Shown: positions 16,223 through 24,857 of the stretch, one piece after another
Position numbering within the stretch: the first letter of the stretch is position 1
How the letters are laid out: each line of letters opens with the position of its first letter
Assembly (NCBI GenBank): GCA_030831965.1
Contig: JAURJZ010000008.1
Coordinates: forward strand, 1 to 47,698
Reading direction: 5' to 3'
Source: Verrucomicrobiota bacterium
GTDB taxonomy: Bacteria; Verrucomicrobiota; Verrucomicrobiia; Opitutales; UBA953
DNA: 47,698 nt
Position numbers and translations under genes: made by a program
Notes under the pieces: model-generated
What the model was told of the DNA's origin: nothing
The model's database searches: none
The model's input: only the letters and a program-made list of their open reading frames with translations

Positions 16223-17551
16223 ATGCCCAGCCCTCGGGAGCGCGCGATCAAGCCCACGGACCTACGCGGGATCCTCCGCTATGTCCCGATGTTCCGGGAC
16301 CACGTCTTCGTCATCGCGGTCGACGGCGCCGTCGTCGGGCACGAGAACTTCGTCAATCTCGTGACCGACATCGCCGTGCTGCGCAGCCTGGCCATCAAGG
16401 TCGTGCTCGTCCACGGCATCGGCCACCAGCTCTCGGAGCTCGCCGCCGAGCACCGCATCACCCCGTCCGACGCCCACGGGGAGGGACCGACCGACGCGCC
16501 CACCATGGCGCTGGCCCGCGAGGCCGCCGCCCTCGTCTCCCAGACCATCCTCGAGCACCTCTCCCAGGCCGGCCTGCGCTGCGCCATCACCAACGCCGTC
16601 CGCGCCACCCGCACCGGCGTGATCAAGGGGCGCGACCACCTCTTCACCGGCAAGGTCGAGAAGGTCGACACCGCCCTGCTCACCTCGATGCTCGGGCAGG
16701 ACATCCTCCCGCTCGTCACGCCCATCCTCTGCGACCGCGAGGGCCAGTCCCTCCGGGTCAACAGCGACCACCTCGCGGCCGAGCTCGCCGTCGCCCTCGG
16801 CGCCTCCAAGCTCATCTACCTCACGCCCCACCCCGGCCTCACCGTCGGCGGCGAGGTCAAGGTCAACCTCCCCGAGGACGAGCTCGCCGCCCTCCTCGCC
16901 GACCGCAGGTCCGGCCTCGAGCCCCGGCTCCGGAGCAAGGCGCAGCACGCCGCCTTCGCCCTCGACGAGGGGGTGCCCCGCGCCCACATCCTCGACGGCC
17001 GCGTCTTCGGCGGCCTCCTCATCGAGATCTTCGACAAGGTCGGCCTCGGCACGATGGTCCACGCCAACGACTACGACCGCATCCGCCCCGCGCGGAAGAA
17101 GGACGCCCAGTCGCTCTACAACCTCGCCCGCCACGGCGCCCGGGCCGACGCGCTCGTCGCCCGCTCCCGCCAGCAGATCGAGCAGTCCGTCGCCGACTTC
17201 GTCGTCTACGAGATCGACGACTCCATCATCGGCTGCGCCGCCCTCCGGCGCTTCGAAAGCCAGCCCGCCCTGATGGAGATCGGCGCCGTCTACGTCCAGC
17301 CTTTCTACCACGGCCGGGGCGTCGGCACCAAGCTGGTCGAGTTCCTCAAGCGCAAGGCCAAGGAGGCCGGCGCGCGCAAGCTCGTCGCCCTCACCACCCA
17401 GACCCAGGGCTTCTTCACCGGATCCTGCGGCTTCGAGGAGGGCTCCGTGGCCGACCTTCCCGCCCAGCGGCGCAAGGAGCTCAAGGCCAGCGGGCGCAAC
17501 TCCCGGGTCCTCACCTTCCCCCTCTCGCGCTTCTCCGGCAGCCCGCGCTGA
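16223..17551 (+). CDS. argA: Amino-acid N-acetyltransferase (N-acetylglutamate synthase)
   Basis: It catalyses the first step of arginine biosynthesis, acetyl-CoA plus glutamate to N-acetylglutamate. It has 442 residues, the same as E. coli ArgA. The N-terminal amino-acid-kinase-like domain (about residues 25-285, with GHENFVNLVTDIAVLRSL and VVLVHGIGHQL) normally binds arginine for feedback inhibition. The C-terminal GNAT domain (about residues 290-435) has EIGAVYVQPFYHGRGVGTKL, the acetyl-CoA pyrophosphate loop. The start is supported by AAGGAA nine bases upstream. No other arg genes lie nearby. Confidence 0.93.
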   Translation: MPSPRERAIKPTDLRGILRYVPMFRDHVFVIAVDGAVVGHENFVNLVTDIAVLRSLAIKVVLVHGIGHQLSELAAEHRITPSDAHGEGPTDAPTMALAREAAALVSQTILEHLSQAGLRCAITNAVRATRTGVIKGRDHLFTGKVEKVDTALLTSMLGQDILPLVTPILCDREGQSLRVNSDHLAAELAVALGASKLIYLTPHPGLTVGGEVKVNLPEDELAALLADRRSGLEPRLRSKAQHAAFALDEGVPRAHILDGRVFGGLLIEIFDKVGLGTMVHANDYDRIRPARKKDAQSLYNLARHGARADALVARSRQQIEQSVADFVVYEIDDSIIGCAALRRFESQPALMEIGAVYVQPFYHGRGVGTKLVEFLKRKAKEAGARKLVALTTQTQGFFTGSCGFEEGSVADLPAQRRKELKASGRNSRVLTFPLSRFSGSPR

Positions 17552-17557
17552 GGCCGC

Positions 17558-18484
17558 TCACCGGTAGAAGCCGCGCTGCCGCTCGCTGATGGGCAGGCCC
17601 AGGCGCTCCATCGCGGCCAGCAGGTCCTCCCAGAACTCCCGCTTCACCTTGGGCGACGGATTTCTCAGGAGGTACGAGGGCAGGTAGGTCGGGAGGAGCG
17701 GCACGCCCGACACTTGGCGCCAGACGCCCCGCTCCTGGGTGATCCGAAGCGGCGCGTCCGCGCCCGCCAGGGCGTTGAGCGGCACGTTGCCGAGCGCCAC
17801 GACCACCCTCGGCGCGAGAATCTCCACCTGCGCCCTCAGGAACGGCAGGCAGAAGGCGATCTCCGCGGACGTCGGGGGGCGGCTCCCGACGCGCGACGGC
17901 AGCACGGGCCGCCAACGCAGGACCGGCACCAGGTGGACCCGGTCCATCCCCAGCCCCATCGCCCGGATCGCCTTGCCCAGCAATTCGCCGGAGGGCCCGG
18001 CGAACGGATCGCCCGACACCTCCTCGCCCTCCTCGGGATGCTCGGTCACGAAAAGCAGATCCGGCTGCGTCGATCCATGGCCGACAAAGGGGCCGACCCC
18101 GGCCGGGCGGCGCCGGCGCGCCTCCTCGCATTGCTCCAACCTCGCGCATAGGGCCGACCAGCGCTCCTCCCTCGACTTGCCGGCAGGCAAATCCAGGACC
18201 GGCGGCGCGGGCATCGCGTCCGCCTCGGTCGCCGTCACCCGCGTCTTCGGGCGGCCCGCGGGCGAGGTGTCCGACAAGGGCGGCCTCGCGGAGGCGAGAT
18301 CCGGAGCGCGCGGCGCGTCCGGCTTGCCCGGAGCCGACTCGGGCCCCGGCACCCCCGCCGACCGCCCAAGCAACTCCCTCAGACGCCGATCCGCCTCCGC
18401 GCCCATGGGCACGGAATCCACCCCTTCCGAGCGCAACCGACGAAGCTCGGAAAGCAGGATCTCGATGGCGGCGGACGCGTCCAC
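17558..18484 (-). CDS. Divergent family-4-like uracil-DNA glycosylase
   Basis: The C-terminal roughly 190 residues have the UDG family-4 fold: PDLLFVTEHP, GDPFAGPSGELLGKAIRAMG, PPTSAEIAFCLPFL, VVVALGNVPLNAL and PTYLPSYLLRNP. The family excises uracil from DNA and normally binds a 4Fe-4S cluster. Several hallmark residues differ here. GEAPG is TEHPE, the third cluster Cys (KCRP) is Trp191, the first two Cys are spaced C-x5-C instead of C-x2-C, and the motif-B His (TYHPS) is Leu268. About 100 N-terminal residues are Pro/Ala/Arg-rich linker. The start GTG at 18484 (VDASAAIEILLSEL) has AGGGTG upstream; a longer TTG start at 18565 is less likely. Activity cannot be assumed. It converges on argA with a 6-nt gap. 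Confidence 0.78.
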   Translation of the reverse strand: MDASAAIEILLSELRRLRSEGVDSVPMGAEADRRLRELLGRSAGVPGPESAPGKPDAPRAPDLASARPPLSDTSPAGRPKTRVTATEADAMPAPPVLDLPAGKSREERWSALCARLEQCEEARRRRPAGVGPFVGHGSTQPDLLFVTEHPEEGEEVSGDPFAGPSGELLGKAIRAMGLGMDRVHLVPVLRWRPVLPSRVGSRPPTSAEIAFCLPFLRAQVEILAPRVVVALGNVPLNALAGADAPLRITQERGVWRQVSGVPLLPTYLPSYLLRNPSPKVKREFWEDLLAAMERLGLPISERQRGFYR

Positions 18485-18629
18485 GCCCGCACCCTGCACC
18501 ACGCCGAGCCCACCCGCAAGCGCCGAGCCGCCGCGCGGCGGCAAGCCCAACCCGCTCCCCCGCAAGCCGTTAGCAGGGGTAATCGCCCGGGTAAAAAGCC
18601 CTAATGTGAATAAACTTGCCTTCGTCCCT

Positions 18630-18654
18630 GGAACCGGGAGTGTGCACTCGTTCC
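18630..18654 (+). promoter_or_regulatory. Hairpin in the leader of the RNA-binding-protein gene
   Basis: The segment GGAAC, an unpaired CGG, GAGT, loop GTGC, ACTC, GTTCC folds into a bulged stem. It lies about 120 nt upstream of the RRM gene, in the 289-nt non-coding stretch 18485-18773, which is visibly richer in A/T than its surroundings. A structured leader would fit post-transcriptional control of an RNA-binding protein, possibly by temperature or by its own product. The transcription start is not known, so it might lie outside the transcript. I see no convincing -35/-10 pair in this stretch. Confidence 0.3.
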
Positions 18655-18773
18655 CGCTAACTTAATCAGGGAACACCGCAGGAAGCCGGTGGGTTGTCGG
18701 TCGCAAGCGATGGCAATTTGAAATCCGAGGTCGGAAACGGGCAATGCGGAGTCGGTAAAAGAAAGAAAAACAC

Positions 18774-19211
18774 ATGGAAAACAAACTGTTTGTCGGCAAT
18801 CTTGCGTGGGCTTCCACGGAAGACGACATCCGCAACCACTTCGCTCAGTTCGGCGAGGTGACCTCTGTGGAAGTCATGCGCGACAAGTTCACCGGCCGCG
18901 CCCGCGGATTCGCCTTCGTCACGATGGCGTCCAACGAGGCGGCCCAAGCTGCCATCGCGAAGACCGAAGGCGTTGAGTTCATGGGTCGCCCCCTGAAGGT
19001 CAACGTCGCCCGTCCCCGCGAGGACCGTCCCGCCTTCGGCGGCGGCGACCGTGGCGGCTTCGGCGGCGGCGAGCGTCGCGGCGGCTTCGGCGGCGGCGGC
19101 GGTCGTGGCGGCTTCGGCGGCGAACGCCGCGGCGGCTTCGGCGGCGGTCGTGGCGGCTTCGGCGGCGGCGACCGTGGCGGCTTCGGCGGCGATCGCCGCG
19201 GCGGCTACTGA
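18774..19211 (+). CDS. RRM RNA-binding protein with Gly/Arg/Phe-rich tail
   Basis: This is a 145-residue protein with one RNA recognition motif (residues about 4-80) and a low-complexity tail. RNP-2 is LFVGNLAW and RNP-1 is RGFAFVTM, both complete with the aromatic RNA-stacking positions. The tail (about residues 88-145) is built from GGFGGG and ERRGG/DRGG units, an RGG-like disordered region. Bacterial proteins of this shape are found in cyanobacteria, proteobacteria and Verrucomicrobia and bind single-stranded RNA, often with cold-responsive expression. The leader is A-rich (AAAGAAAG before the ATG). A strong terminator follows, so it is probably a monocistronic, well-expressed gene. Its RNA targets are unknown. 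Confidence 0.93.
   Translation: MENKLFVGNLAWASTEDDIRNHFAQFGEVTSVEVMRDKFTGRARGFAFVTMASNEAAQAAIAKTEGVEFMGRPLKVNVARPREDRPAFGGGDRGGFGGGERRGGFGGGGGRGGFGGERRGGFGGGRGGFGGGDRGGFGGDRRGGY
19036..19208 (+). repeat. GGC-rich tandem coding repeats (FGGG/RGG tail)
   Basis: The 3' part of the RRM gene is an imperfect tandem array of units such as CGTGGCGGCTTCGGCGGCGG, each encoding R-G-G-F-G-G. Units are separated by variable GAGCGTCGC or GACCGT segments. Such arrays change length easily by slippage. This is protein-coding, not an intergenic repeat. Confidence 0.8.
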
Positions 19212-19237
19212 GCACCCAGGACAACCCAACCTGCCAA

Positions 19238-19268
19238 AAGGCGCACCCAACGGTGCGCCTTTTTTTTG
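19238..19268 (+). terminator. Rho-independent terminator after the RRM gene
   Basis: A 10-bp stem, AAGGCGCACC and GGTGCGCCTT with a CAAC loop, is followed directly by a run of eight T residues. It starts 26 nt after the stop codon. This is the clearest terminator in the window and isolates the RRM gene from the secreted-protein gene that follows. Confidence 0.93.
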
Positions 19269-19308
19269 CGCCTCGCGCCGGGCCTCGCCGACCCTTAGCA
19301 AGGTCGCC

Positions 19309-20439
19309 ATGCGCATCACCGCCGTCCTCGCGGCTCTCGGCGCCGCCCTGGCCCCACCCCTTGCCGCCGCGGGGGAGCTCCGCGGCATCCCGACCGACGT
19401 CGACCTTGCGCTCAGCATCTCCCACGAGACCGCCGCGAAGTCCCGCCTCCACCCCGCCCTGCAGGCCATGCAGCGTCGGCTGGAGAGGCTCGCCGAGCAG
19501 GCCGACCCCGAGGCCAGCCGTCGCAACAAGGCCTTCGCCGCCTCCCTCGGCGTCACCCCCGGCGGTAGCCGTCACCTCGACCTGGGGCTGCGCCTGCGGG
19601 ACGGCCCGGACGGTCCCGGCGTCGCCCTCTTCGTCGCCGCCCACATCGAGATGCGCAAGGCCGCCTTCGACGCCTTCGCCAGGAGCCAGGGCGTCTCGCC
19701 CGTCGCCGTCGGCGAGCTCACCGGTTGGGAGCTCAGGTCGGTCTTCCCCGCCCTGCTCCGGGCCGTCTCCGGCCAACCCGACGAGGCGGGCCTGTCCGCC
19801 GAGATGCTCGAGGGCTACGCGGTCGCGATGCCAGCCGACAACCTTGTGCTCATCGCGCCTATCCGCGAGCTCGGCAGGAGCCACGACACCTGGCGCGGCA
19901 AGTCTCCCAGCTACGCCTTCCCCGAACCCGTCAGCCGCGCCGCCGCCGCCATCCCCCTCTGCCACACCATCCTCCACGCCAACCTCGAGCGCATCCTCCC
20001 GATCGCCGCCGCCGAACCCGGCGGCGGACTCCAATCGGTCTCGCTCCACCTCGGCGAGGACGGCAAGGACGTCCTGGTGGTCGCCCGCGCCGCCTACCGC
20101 ACCGAGGCCCAGGCCAGGCTCGGCGCCGGACAACTCAGGGCCCTCATCCCCGTCCTCGGCGCGGCGTCGACGCCGACCGAGGCCGACGACGAGGCCGCGC
20201 GCCTGCTCAAGCCCGAGGTCGCGGCCTTTCTTGCCAGCATCAGGGTGGAGCAGGCGGACGCCACCCTCGGCGTGACCGCCGCCCATCCCATCGGGAGAAT
20301 GGAGAAACTCCTCTCCAAGGCCGAGGTGCTTCTTGGCGAAATCGCCTCGTCCGGCGGCGCAGGCTCGCCCGCGCCCGCCAGGCCTGCCGCCAGGCTTGAG
20401 CCGTCGTCGACCGGAAAAGACGGCGAAAAGCCCCGCTAA
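19309..20439 (+). CDS. Exported protein of unknown function (paralogue pair, member 1)
   Basis: This is a 376-residue protein with an N-terminal signal peptide (MRITAVLAALGAALAPPLAAAG, likely cleaved near residue 20). No family is recognised. The mature part alternates helices and strands and ends with a Pro/Ala-rich tail. It shares a layout with the next gene: a V-x-x-x-x-x-x-K-x-x-F-x-A-F-A-S-x-G-V block (residues about 107-125), a central D-N-L-V-L-I-A strand (about 182-188), and a block beginning L-x-S-V-x-L-x-L-G-E-D-G-K-D-V (about 242-260). AAGG precedes the ATG. It probably acts in the periplasm or at the surface. Confidence 0.75.
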   Translation: MRITAVLAALGAALAPPLAAAGELRGIPTDVDLALSISHETAAKSRLHPALQAMQRRLERLAEQADPEASRRNKAFAASLGVTPGGSRHLDLGLRLRDGPDGPGVALFVAAHIEMRKAAFDAFARSQGVSPVAVGELTGWELRSVFPALLRAVSGQPDEAGLSAEMLEGYAVAMPADNLVLIAPIRELGRSHDTWRGKSPSYAFPEPVSRAAAAIPLCHTILHANLERILPIAAAEPGGGLQSVSLHLGEDGKDVLVVARAAYRTEAQARLGAGQLRALIPVLGAASTPTEADDEAARLLKPEVAAFLASIRVEQADATLGVTAAHPIGRMEKLLSKAEVLLGEIASSGGAGSPAPARPAARLEPSSTGKDGEKPR

Positions 20440-20524
20440 CCCGCCTCGTCCGCGGCGTCGCGGCCTCGCGGGGGTTTCAGGCTGACAAAACCCGCCGACG
20501 CGTGATTGTATGGGCTTTCCCAAC

Positions 20525-21550
20525 ATGAGAACCCACCTGTCCTGCGCGCTCCTCGCGCTCGCCTCGGCCGCGCAGGCCGCGCTGCCCACCTCCGGGCTGC
20601 CCTCGGGCGACTACCCCATCGCCGCCCACGTCTCCGCCGAGTCCTTCGCGGCCACCAAGCTGGGCAAGGCCCTGGAGCTCGCCTCGGCCGGCGACGCGCA
20701 GAACGCCGCCGCCCTGCGCAAGACCAAGGATCGGCTTGGCCTCGACCTCAACAAGGACATCAGGGACCTCACGCTGCAGGCCTCGCCCGCGAAGGGCGGC
20801 GAAGCCCGCGCCTATTTCAGCGGGCTGCTTCGCGGCAGGTTCGACAAGTCCAAGATCGAGGGTTTCGCGGCCTCGAGCAAGGTTCCCCACAGGACCGTCG
20901 CCGGTCACAAGGCCTGGGAAGGTGATCGGCTGCTCAAGGCCCTGACCGACGACACCGAGCCCGACAACTCCAAGTCCGACGGCGAGTTCTACGTCGTCGT
21001 CCTCGACGGCTCCACCCTCGTCCTCGCCGACGAGCCGCTGCTCGAGTCCGCCGTCGCCGCCGCCAAGGCCAACCTGCCCTGGAAGCACGCCGGCCTCGCC
21101 GAGGCCGTCTCCAAGGCCAGCAACTCCTGGCTCGTCATCGCCGCCGACGTCCAGGCCATCGAGAAGCTCGGCGCCGCCGACGACCCCGAGGCCGCCCCCA
21201 GCGGCGCCAAGACCGGCAACATCGGCCTCGGCGAGGACGCGCGGAATGTCCAGCTGCGCGTCAACGCCGACTTTGTGAGCGAGGCCAAGGCCAAGGAGTC
21301 GCTCGCCCAGCTCCAGGGCCTGCTCGGCTTCGCCCAGCTCGGCCTCATGCCCAACGAGGAGGACAGCGCCGAGGACGCCAAGAACAAGCGCGACCTCCTT
21401 GTCCTGGTGAAAGGCCTCAAGGTCGACGGCTCCGGCAGCAAGCTCTCCATCAGCCTCGACTACCCGGTCGAGAAGGCCGTCGAGGCCCTGCTCAAGGCCA
21501 TTGCCGAGGGCAAGGCCCAGGACGCCAGCCCCGCCCCCAAGGGCAAGTAA
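20525..21550 (+). CDS. Exported protein of unknown function (paralogue pair, member 2)
   Basis: This is a 341-residue protein with a clear signal peptide, MRTHLSCALLALASAAQA, and a likely A-x-A cleavage before ALPTSG. The ATG at 20525 was preferred to the in-frame ATG at 20510 because it starts directly at the basic N-region. The mature protein is Ala/Lys/Asp-rich. It includes FYVVVLDGSTLVLADEPLL and SWLVIAADVQAIEKL, then GLGEDARNVQLRV. It has the same order of elements as the preceding secreted protein although identity is low. It is followed by a terminator. No enzymatic motif is seen, and function is unknown. Confidence 0.75.
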   Translation: MRTHLSCALLALASAAQAALPTSGLPSGDYPIAAHVSAESFAATKLGKALELASAGDAQNAAALRKTKDRLGLDLNKDIRDLTLQASPAKGGEARAYFSGLLRGRFDKSKIEGFAASSKVPHRTVAGHKAWEGDRLLKALTDDTEPDNSKSDGEFYVVVLDGSTLVLADEPLLESAVAAAKANLPWKHAGLAEAVSKASNSWLVIAADVQAIEKLGAADDPEAAPSGAKTGNIGLGEDARNVQLRVNADFVSEAKAKESLAQLQGLLGFAQLGLMPNEEDSAEDAKNKRDLLVLVKGLKVDGSGSKLSISLDYPVEKAVEALLKAIAEGKAQDASPAPKGK

Positions 21551-21571
21551 GCCGGGCGCTTTTCGGACCCG

Positions 21572-21602
21572 AGGGACGGCCAAGGCCGTCCCTTTTTCTT
21601 TT
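21572..21602 (+). terminator. Rho-independent terminator
   Basis: The stem AGGGACGGC / GCCGTCCCT closes a CAAG loop and is followed by TTTTCTTTT. It lies 21 nt after the stop of the second secreted-protein gene. Confidence 0.88.
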
Positions 21603-21639
21603 GGGTTCAAGGCGCGCGCCGACAAGCCATGCTGGCCGC

Positions 21640-22368
21640 GTGCTCCGCAGACGGCTCATCCTGCTCTCAGCCCTCTCGGCCGTGACCCTGGGCCTGGGGT
21701 GGACATTTTGGCAACGGTCCGTCACCATGAGCCTCGGCCGTCCGCACCCCGTGGTCGTGCGCGCCTTCCCCGATCGCCTCGCCCGATCCGTCACCGGACC
21801 CGGCCTGCTCGCCGCCTGCGGCTGGCTCGACGACTCGACCCGCGCCGCCGCCACCCGCGCCTCCCTGACCAAGCTCGCCTCGCCCGGGCAGGGTGGTCCG
21901 ACCGACCTCGGCTTCGGACCCGGCGACGCCTCACCCGAGCTCCCCGGCACCGCCTCTCCCGGCGCCGTCACGCTGCCCCTCCAGGCCTCGGCCCTCCTGG
22001 GCTCCGCCGACCAGCCGCTGTTGCTCCTCCACGCCTTCGACCCAGGCGCGTTCGCCGAGACCTCCCGGCGCCGTGGCTGGCTCGGCCCCCTCGCCGCCGA
22101 GATCGCCGGCTCGGCCAACGCCGTCACCGCCCTCGTCACCGAATCCGCCGCGCCCGCCCTGCTCCAGGTGACCCTCGCGCTTGAGTTCGCGGACGGCGAG
22201 TCCGCCGAACGCGCGCTCAGGCGGCTGACCGACGCGCGGGGCGACTTCGGCCAGCTGGGCTTCGCCGCCCAACCCGGCTACGAGCGCATCGTCCGGCGCA
22301 CCAGGCTCGTCGTCATCCGGCTCGACGTGGACGCCAGCCTGGCCCGGTCCAAGCTCCGCGGCCGCTGA
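21640..22368 (+). CDS. Membrane-anchored protein of unknown function
   Basis: This is a 242-residue protein starting at a GTG at 21640. The N-terminus (VLRRRLILLSALSAVTLGLGWTFW) is a signal anchor or uncleaved signal. The rest is Ala/Leu/Gly-rich and ends in Arg-rich sequence. The paired elements ALLGSADQPLLLLHAFDP and ALLQVTLALEFADGESAERAL resemble the strand-helix pattern of the two upstream secreted proteins, so it may be a third, more distant relative. No conserved family is recognised. An upstream in-frame TTG start at 21601 lies inside the terminator T-tract and is unlikely. It is convergent with hisI, with 3 nt between. Confidence 0.6.
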   Translation: MLRRRLILLSALSAVTLGLGWTFWQRSVTMSLGRPHPVVVRAFPDRLARSVTGPGLLAACGWLDDSTRAAATRASLTKLASPGQGGPTDLGFGPGDASPELPGTASPGAVTLPLQASALLGSADQPLLLLHAFDPGAFAETSRRRGWLGPLAAEIAGSANAVTALVTESAAPALLQVTLALEFADGESAERALRRLTDARGDFGQLGFAAQPGYERIVRRTRLVVIRLDVDASLARSKLRGR

Positions 22369-22371
22369 GGC

Positions 22372-22782
22372 TCAGGCCTTCTCCAAGGTGCCGTCCGGGC
22401 GGATCCGGCGATAGTAGCAACCGGAGCGCGAGCGCCCGTCCGCGCCCTTCGTGTGGCAGGCACCCTGCCCAGCCGGCCTCACCCTGTAGAGCACCGAGTT
22501 CTGCTCGCAGTTCACCCGCACCTCCACGAGCTCGAGAAAATCCCCCGAGGTCAGGCCCTTGATCCAAAGCTCGTTCCGGGACGTGCTCCAAAAGACCGCC
22601 TTGCGCTCGCGCAGCGCCGTCCCAAGGGCCAGCTGGTTGACATAGCCAAGGATGAGGACCTCGCCCGTGGCCGCATCCTGGGCGACCGCCGGGATCACAT
22701 CCTCGCGGCCCGAGGCGATTTTGCGGAGCTTGGTGAAATCAAGGCTCAGCTGGGAGCCCTCCTCGAGCTGGGGATTGGACAT
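22372..22782 (-). CDS. hisI: Phosphoribosyl-AMP cyclohydrolase
   Basis: This is the third step of histidine biosynthesis, opening the adenine ring of PR-AMP. It has 136 residues with only the HisI domain and no HisE fusion. Family motifs are [37 protein letters not shown] (W-S-R and G-x-T-S-G) and [12 protein letters not shown] with the Zn-ligand Cys, then GACHTKG and the C-terminal GCYYR. The ATG at 22782 lacks a Shine-Dalgarno and has CCCTCC just upstream. It is divergent from tkt. It stands alone, with no other his genes in the window. Confidence 0.92.
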   Translation of the reverse strand: MSNPQLEEGSQLSLDFTKLRKIASGREDVIPAVAQDAATGEVLILGYVNQLALGTALRERKAVFWSTSRNELWIKGLTSGDFLELVEVRVNCEQNSVLYRVRPAGQGACHTKGADGRSRSGCYYRRIRPDGTLEKA

Positions 22783-22858
22783 GGCCGGAGGGAATCCCCC
22801 GCCCAGCCCGCATTCAAGGCTGGAATCCCCCCAGCCCACCCCCTACGCAAGGGACGTC

Positions 22859-24853
22859 ATGTCCACTCCCGACATTCCCGCCCTCTCCCGCGCCGCCACC
22901 GAGGCCCGCGGACTCGCCATGGACGCCGTGGCCGCCTGCCACTCCGGCCACCTCGGGCTCCCCCTCGGCGCCGCCGAGATCGGCGCCGCCCTCTACGGCC
23001 ACTTCCTCCGCCACGACCCGGCCGACCCCGCGTGGCCCAACCGGGACCGCTTCGTCCTCTCGGCCGGCCACGGCTCCATGTTCGTCTACGGCTGGCTCCA
23101 CCTCGCCGGCTTCGACCTGCCCCTCGACGAGGTGAAGGCCTTCCGCAAGCTGCATAGCAAGACCCCGGGCCACCCCGAGTTCGGCGAGACCGCCGGCGTC
23201 GAGGCCACCACCGGCCCCCTCGGCCAGGGCACGGGCAACCTCGTCGGCATGGCCATCGCCGCGAAGATGGCCGCGGCCCGGTTCAACACCCCCGAGCACA
23301 CCGTCTTCGACCACCTCGTCGTCGGCCTCGCCGGCGACGGTTGCCTGCAGGAGGGCGTCTCGCACGAGGCCGCCTCCCTCGCCGGCCGCCTCGGACTCGA
23401 CAACCTGGTGATGCTCTACGACTCCAACGACGTCACCCTGGACGCCCTGGCGTCCAAGACCCAGAACGAGGACACCGCCAGGCGCTACGAGGCCTGCCAG
23501 TGGGACGTCGCCACGCTGCCCGACGGCCACGACATCGCCGCCATCGCCGCCGCGCTCGACGCCGCGCGCGCCCGTCGCAACGGCAAGCCCAAGCTCATCG
23601 TCTGCAAGACCACCATCGCCAAGGGCATCCCCGAGGTCGCCGGCTCCAGCAAGGGCCACGGCGAGGCCGGGGTGAAGTTCATCCCCGCCGCCCGCAAGGC
23701 CCTCGGTCTGCCCGAGGAGACCTTCTTCGTCTCGCCCCAGACCCGCGCCTTCTTCGCCGCCCGCAAGGCCGCCCAGTCCAAGGCGCGCGCCGACTGGCAG
23801 GCCACCCACGCCGCCTGGGCCAAGGCCAACCCGGCCAAGGCCGCCGAGCTCGCCAAGGGCCTCGCGGGCGACCACGGCACCGCCGAGTCCCTCCTCGCCG
23901 CCATCCCCGAGATGGGCTCCAACAAGCACGCCACCCGCGCCTCGGGCGAGCTCGTCCTCAACGCCGCCGCCAAGGCCTCGCCCCTCGTGGTTTCCGGATC
24001 CGCCGACCTGCACGGCTCGACCAAGAACTACCTCAAGGACATGGGGGACTTCGACGTCGCCACGCCCTCCGGCCGCAACCTCTACTTCGGCATCCGCGAG
24101 CACGCCATGGGCGCCATCCTCAACGGCATCGCCTACCACGGCGTCTTCAAGGGGTCGGGGGCCACCTTCCTGACCTTCTCCGACTACCTCCGTCCCTCCA
24201 TCCGCGTCGCCGCCCTGGCCAAGCTCCAGGTCTTCTACATCTTCACCCACGATTCCGTCGGCGTCGGCGAGGACGGCCCCACCCACCAGCCGGTCGAGAC
24301 CGTCGCCGCCCTCCGCTGCATCCCCAACCTGGACGTCCTCCGTCCCGCCGACGCGGAGGAGACCGCCGCCGCCTACGCCCACGCCGTCAGCCGCCGCGAC
24401 GGACCCGTCGCCCTCGTCCTCTCCCGCCAGAACGTCCCCTCGCTCGACGCCATCCCCGCCTCCGCCCGCCGCGCCGGCACCCTCCGCGGCGGCTACGTGG
24501 CCCGCAGGGAATCCGCGCCGCTCGAGCGCATCCTCATCGGCACGGGCAGCGAGCTCCAGCTCGCCCTCGCCGCCGCCGACCAGCTCGGCGCCGGCACGCG
24601 CGTCGTCTCCCTGCCCTCCCTGGAGGTCTTCGCCCGCCAGCCCAAGCCCTACCGGGACGAGGTCCTGCCGCCCGGGTGCGCCCGCCGCGTCAGCGTCGAG
24701 GCCGGTGTCACCCTGCCCTGGGGGCGTCTGGTCGGCCACGCCGGCAAGGCCGTCGGCACCGACCGCTTCGGCCTCAGCGCGCCGGGCGACACGGTCATGC
24801 GCGAGCTTGGCGTCACCGTCGAGGCCGTGGTCGAGGCCGCCAGGTCGGTCTGA
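22859..24853 (+). CDS. tkt: Transketolase
   Basis: This thiamine-diphosphate enzyme moves two-carbon units in the non-oxidative pentose phosphate pathway. It has 664 residues, the usual size. Visible motifs are [30 protein letters not shown], the ThDP/Mg motif [13 protein letters not shown] ending near SND, the pyrimidine-domain [28 protein letters not shown], and [18 protein letters not shown] with the catalytic His. The start at 22859 has AAGGGA five bases upstream, one of the better ribosome-binding sites in the window. It is divergent from hisI, with 76 nt between. Confidence 0.96.
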   Translation: MSTPDIPALSRAATEARGLAMDAVAACHSGHLGLPLGAAEIGAALYGHFLRHDPADPAWPNRDRFVLSAGHGSMFVYGWLHLAGFDLPLDEVKAFRKLHSKTPGHPEFGETAGVEATTGPLGQGTGNLVGMAIAAKMAAARFNTPEHTVFDHLVVGLAGDGCLQEGVSHEAASLAGRLGLDNLVMLYDSNDVTLDALASKTQNEDTARRYEACQWDVATLPDGHDIAAIAAALDAARARRNGKPKLIVCKTTIAKGIPEVAGSSKGHGEAGVKFIPAARKALGLPEETFFVSPQTRAFFAARKAAQSKARADWQATHAAWAKANPAKAAELAKGLAGDHGTAESLLAAIPEMGSNKHATRASGELVLNAAAKASPLVVSGSADLHGSTKNYLKDMGDFDVATPSGRNLYFGIREHAMGAILNGIAYHGVFKGSGATFLTFSDYLRPSIRVAALAKLQVFYIFTHDSVGVGEDGPTHQPVETVAALRCIPNLDVLRPADAEETAAAYAHAVSRRDGPVALVLSRQNVPSLDAIPASARRAGTLRGGYVARRESAPLERILIGTGSELQLALAAADQLGAGTRVVSLPSLEVFARQPKPYRDEVLPPGCARRVSVEAGVTLPWGRLVGHAGKAVGTDRFGLSAPGDTVMRELGVTVEAVVEAARSV

Positions 24854-24857
24854 CGCC

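Noticed and set aside
18485-18773. Extra small gene in the AT-richer leader
   Set aside because: Short frames here lack start signals and family features; the stretch is better explained as promoter and leader.
19036-19208. Possible CRISPR or minisatellite array
   Set aside because: Units are in frame with an RRM protein and encode an RGG/FGG tail; no regular spacers.
22440-22470. Possible sigma-54 promoter TGGCA...CTGCC
   Set aside because: It lies inside the hisI coding sequence, the -12 element is not TTGC and spacing is wrong.
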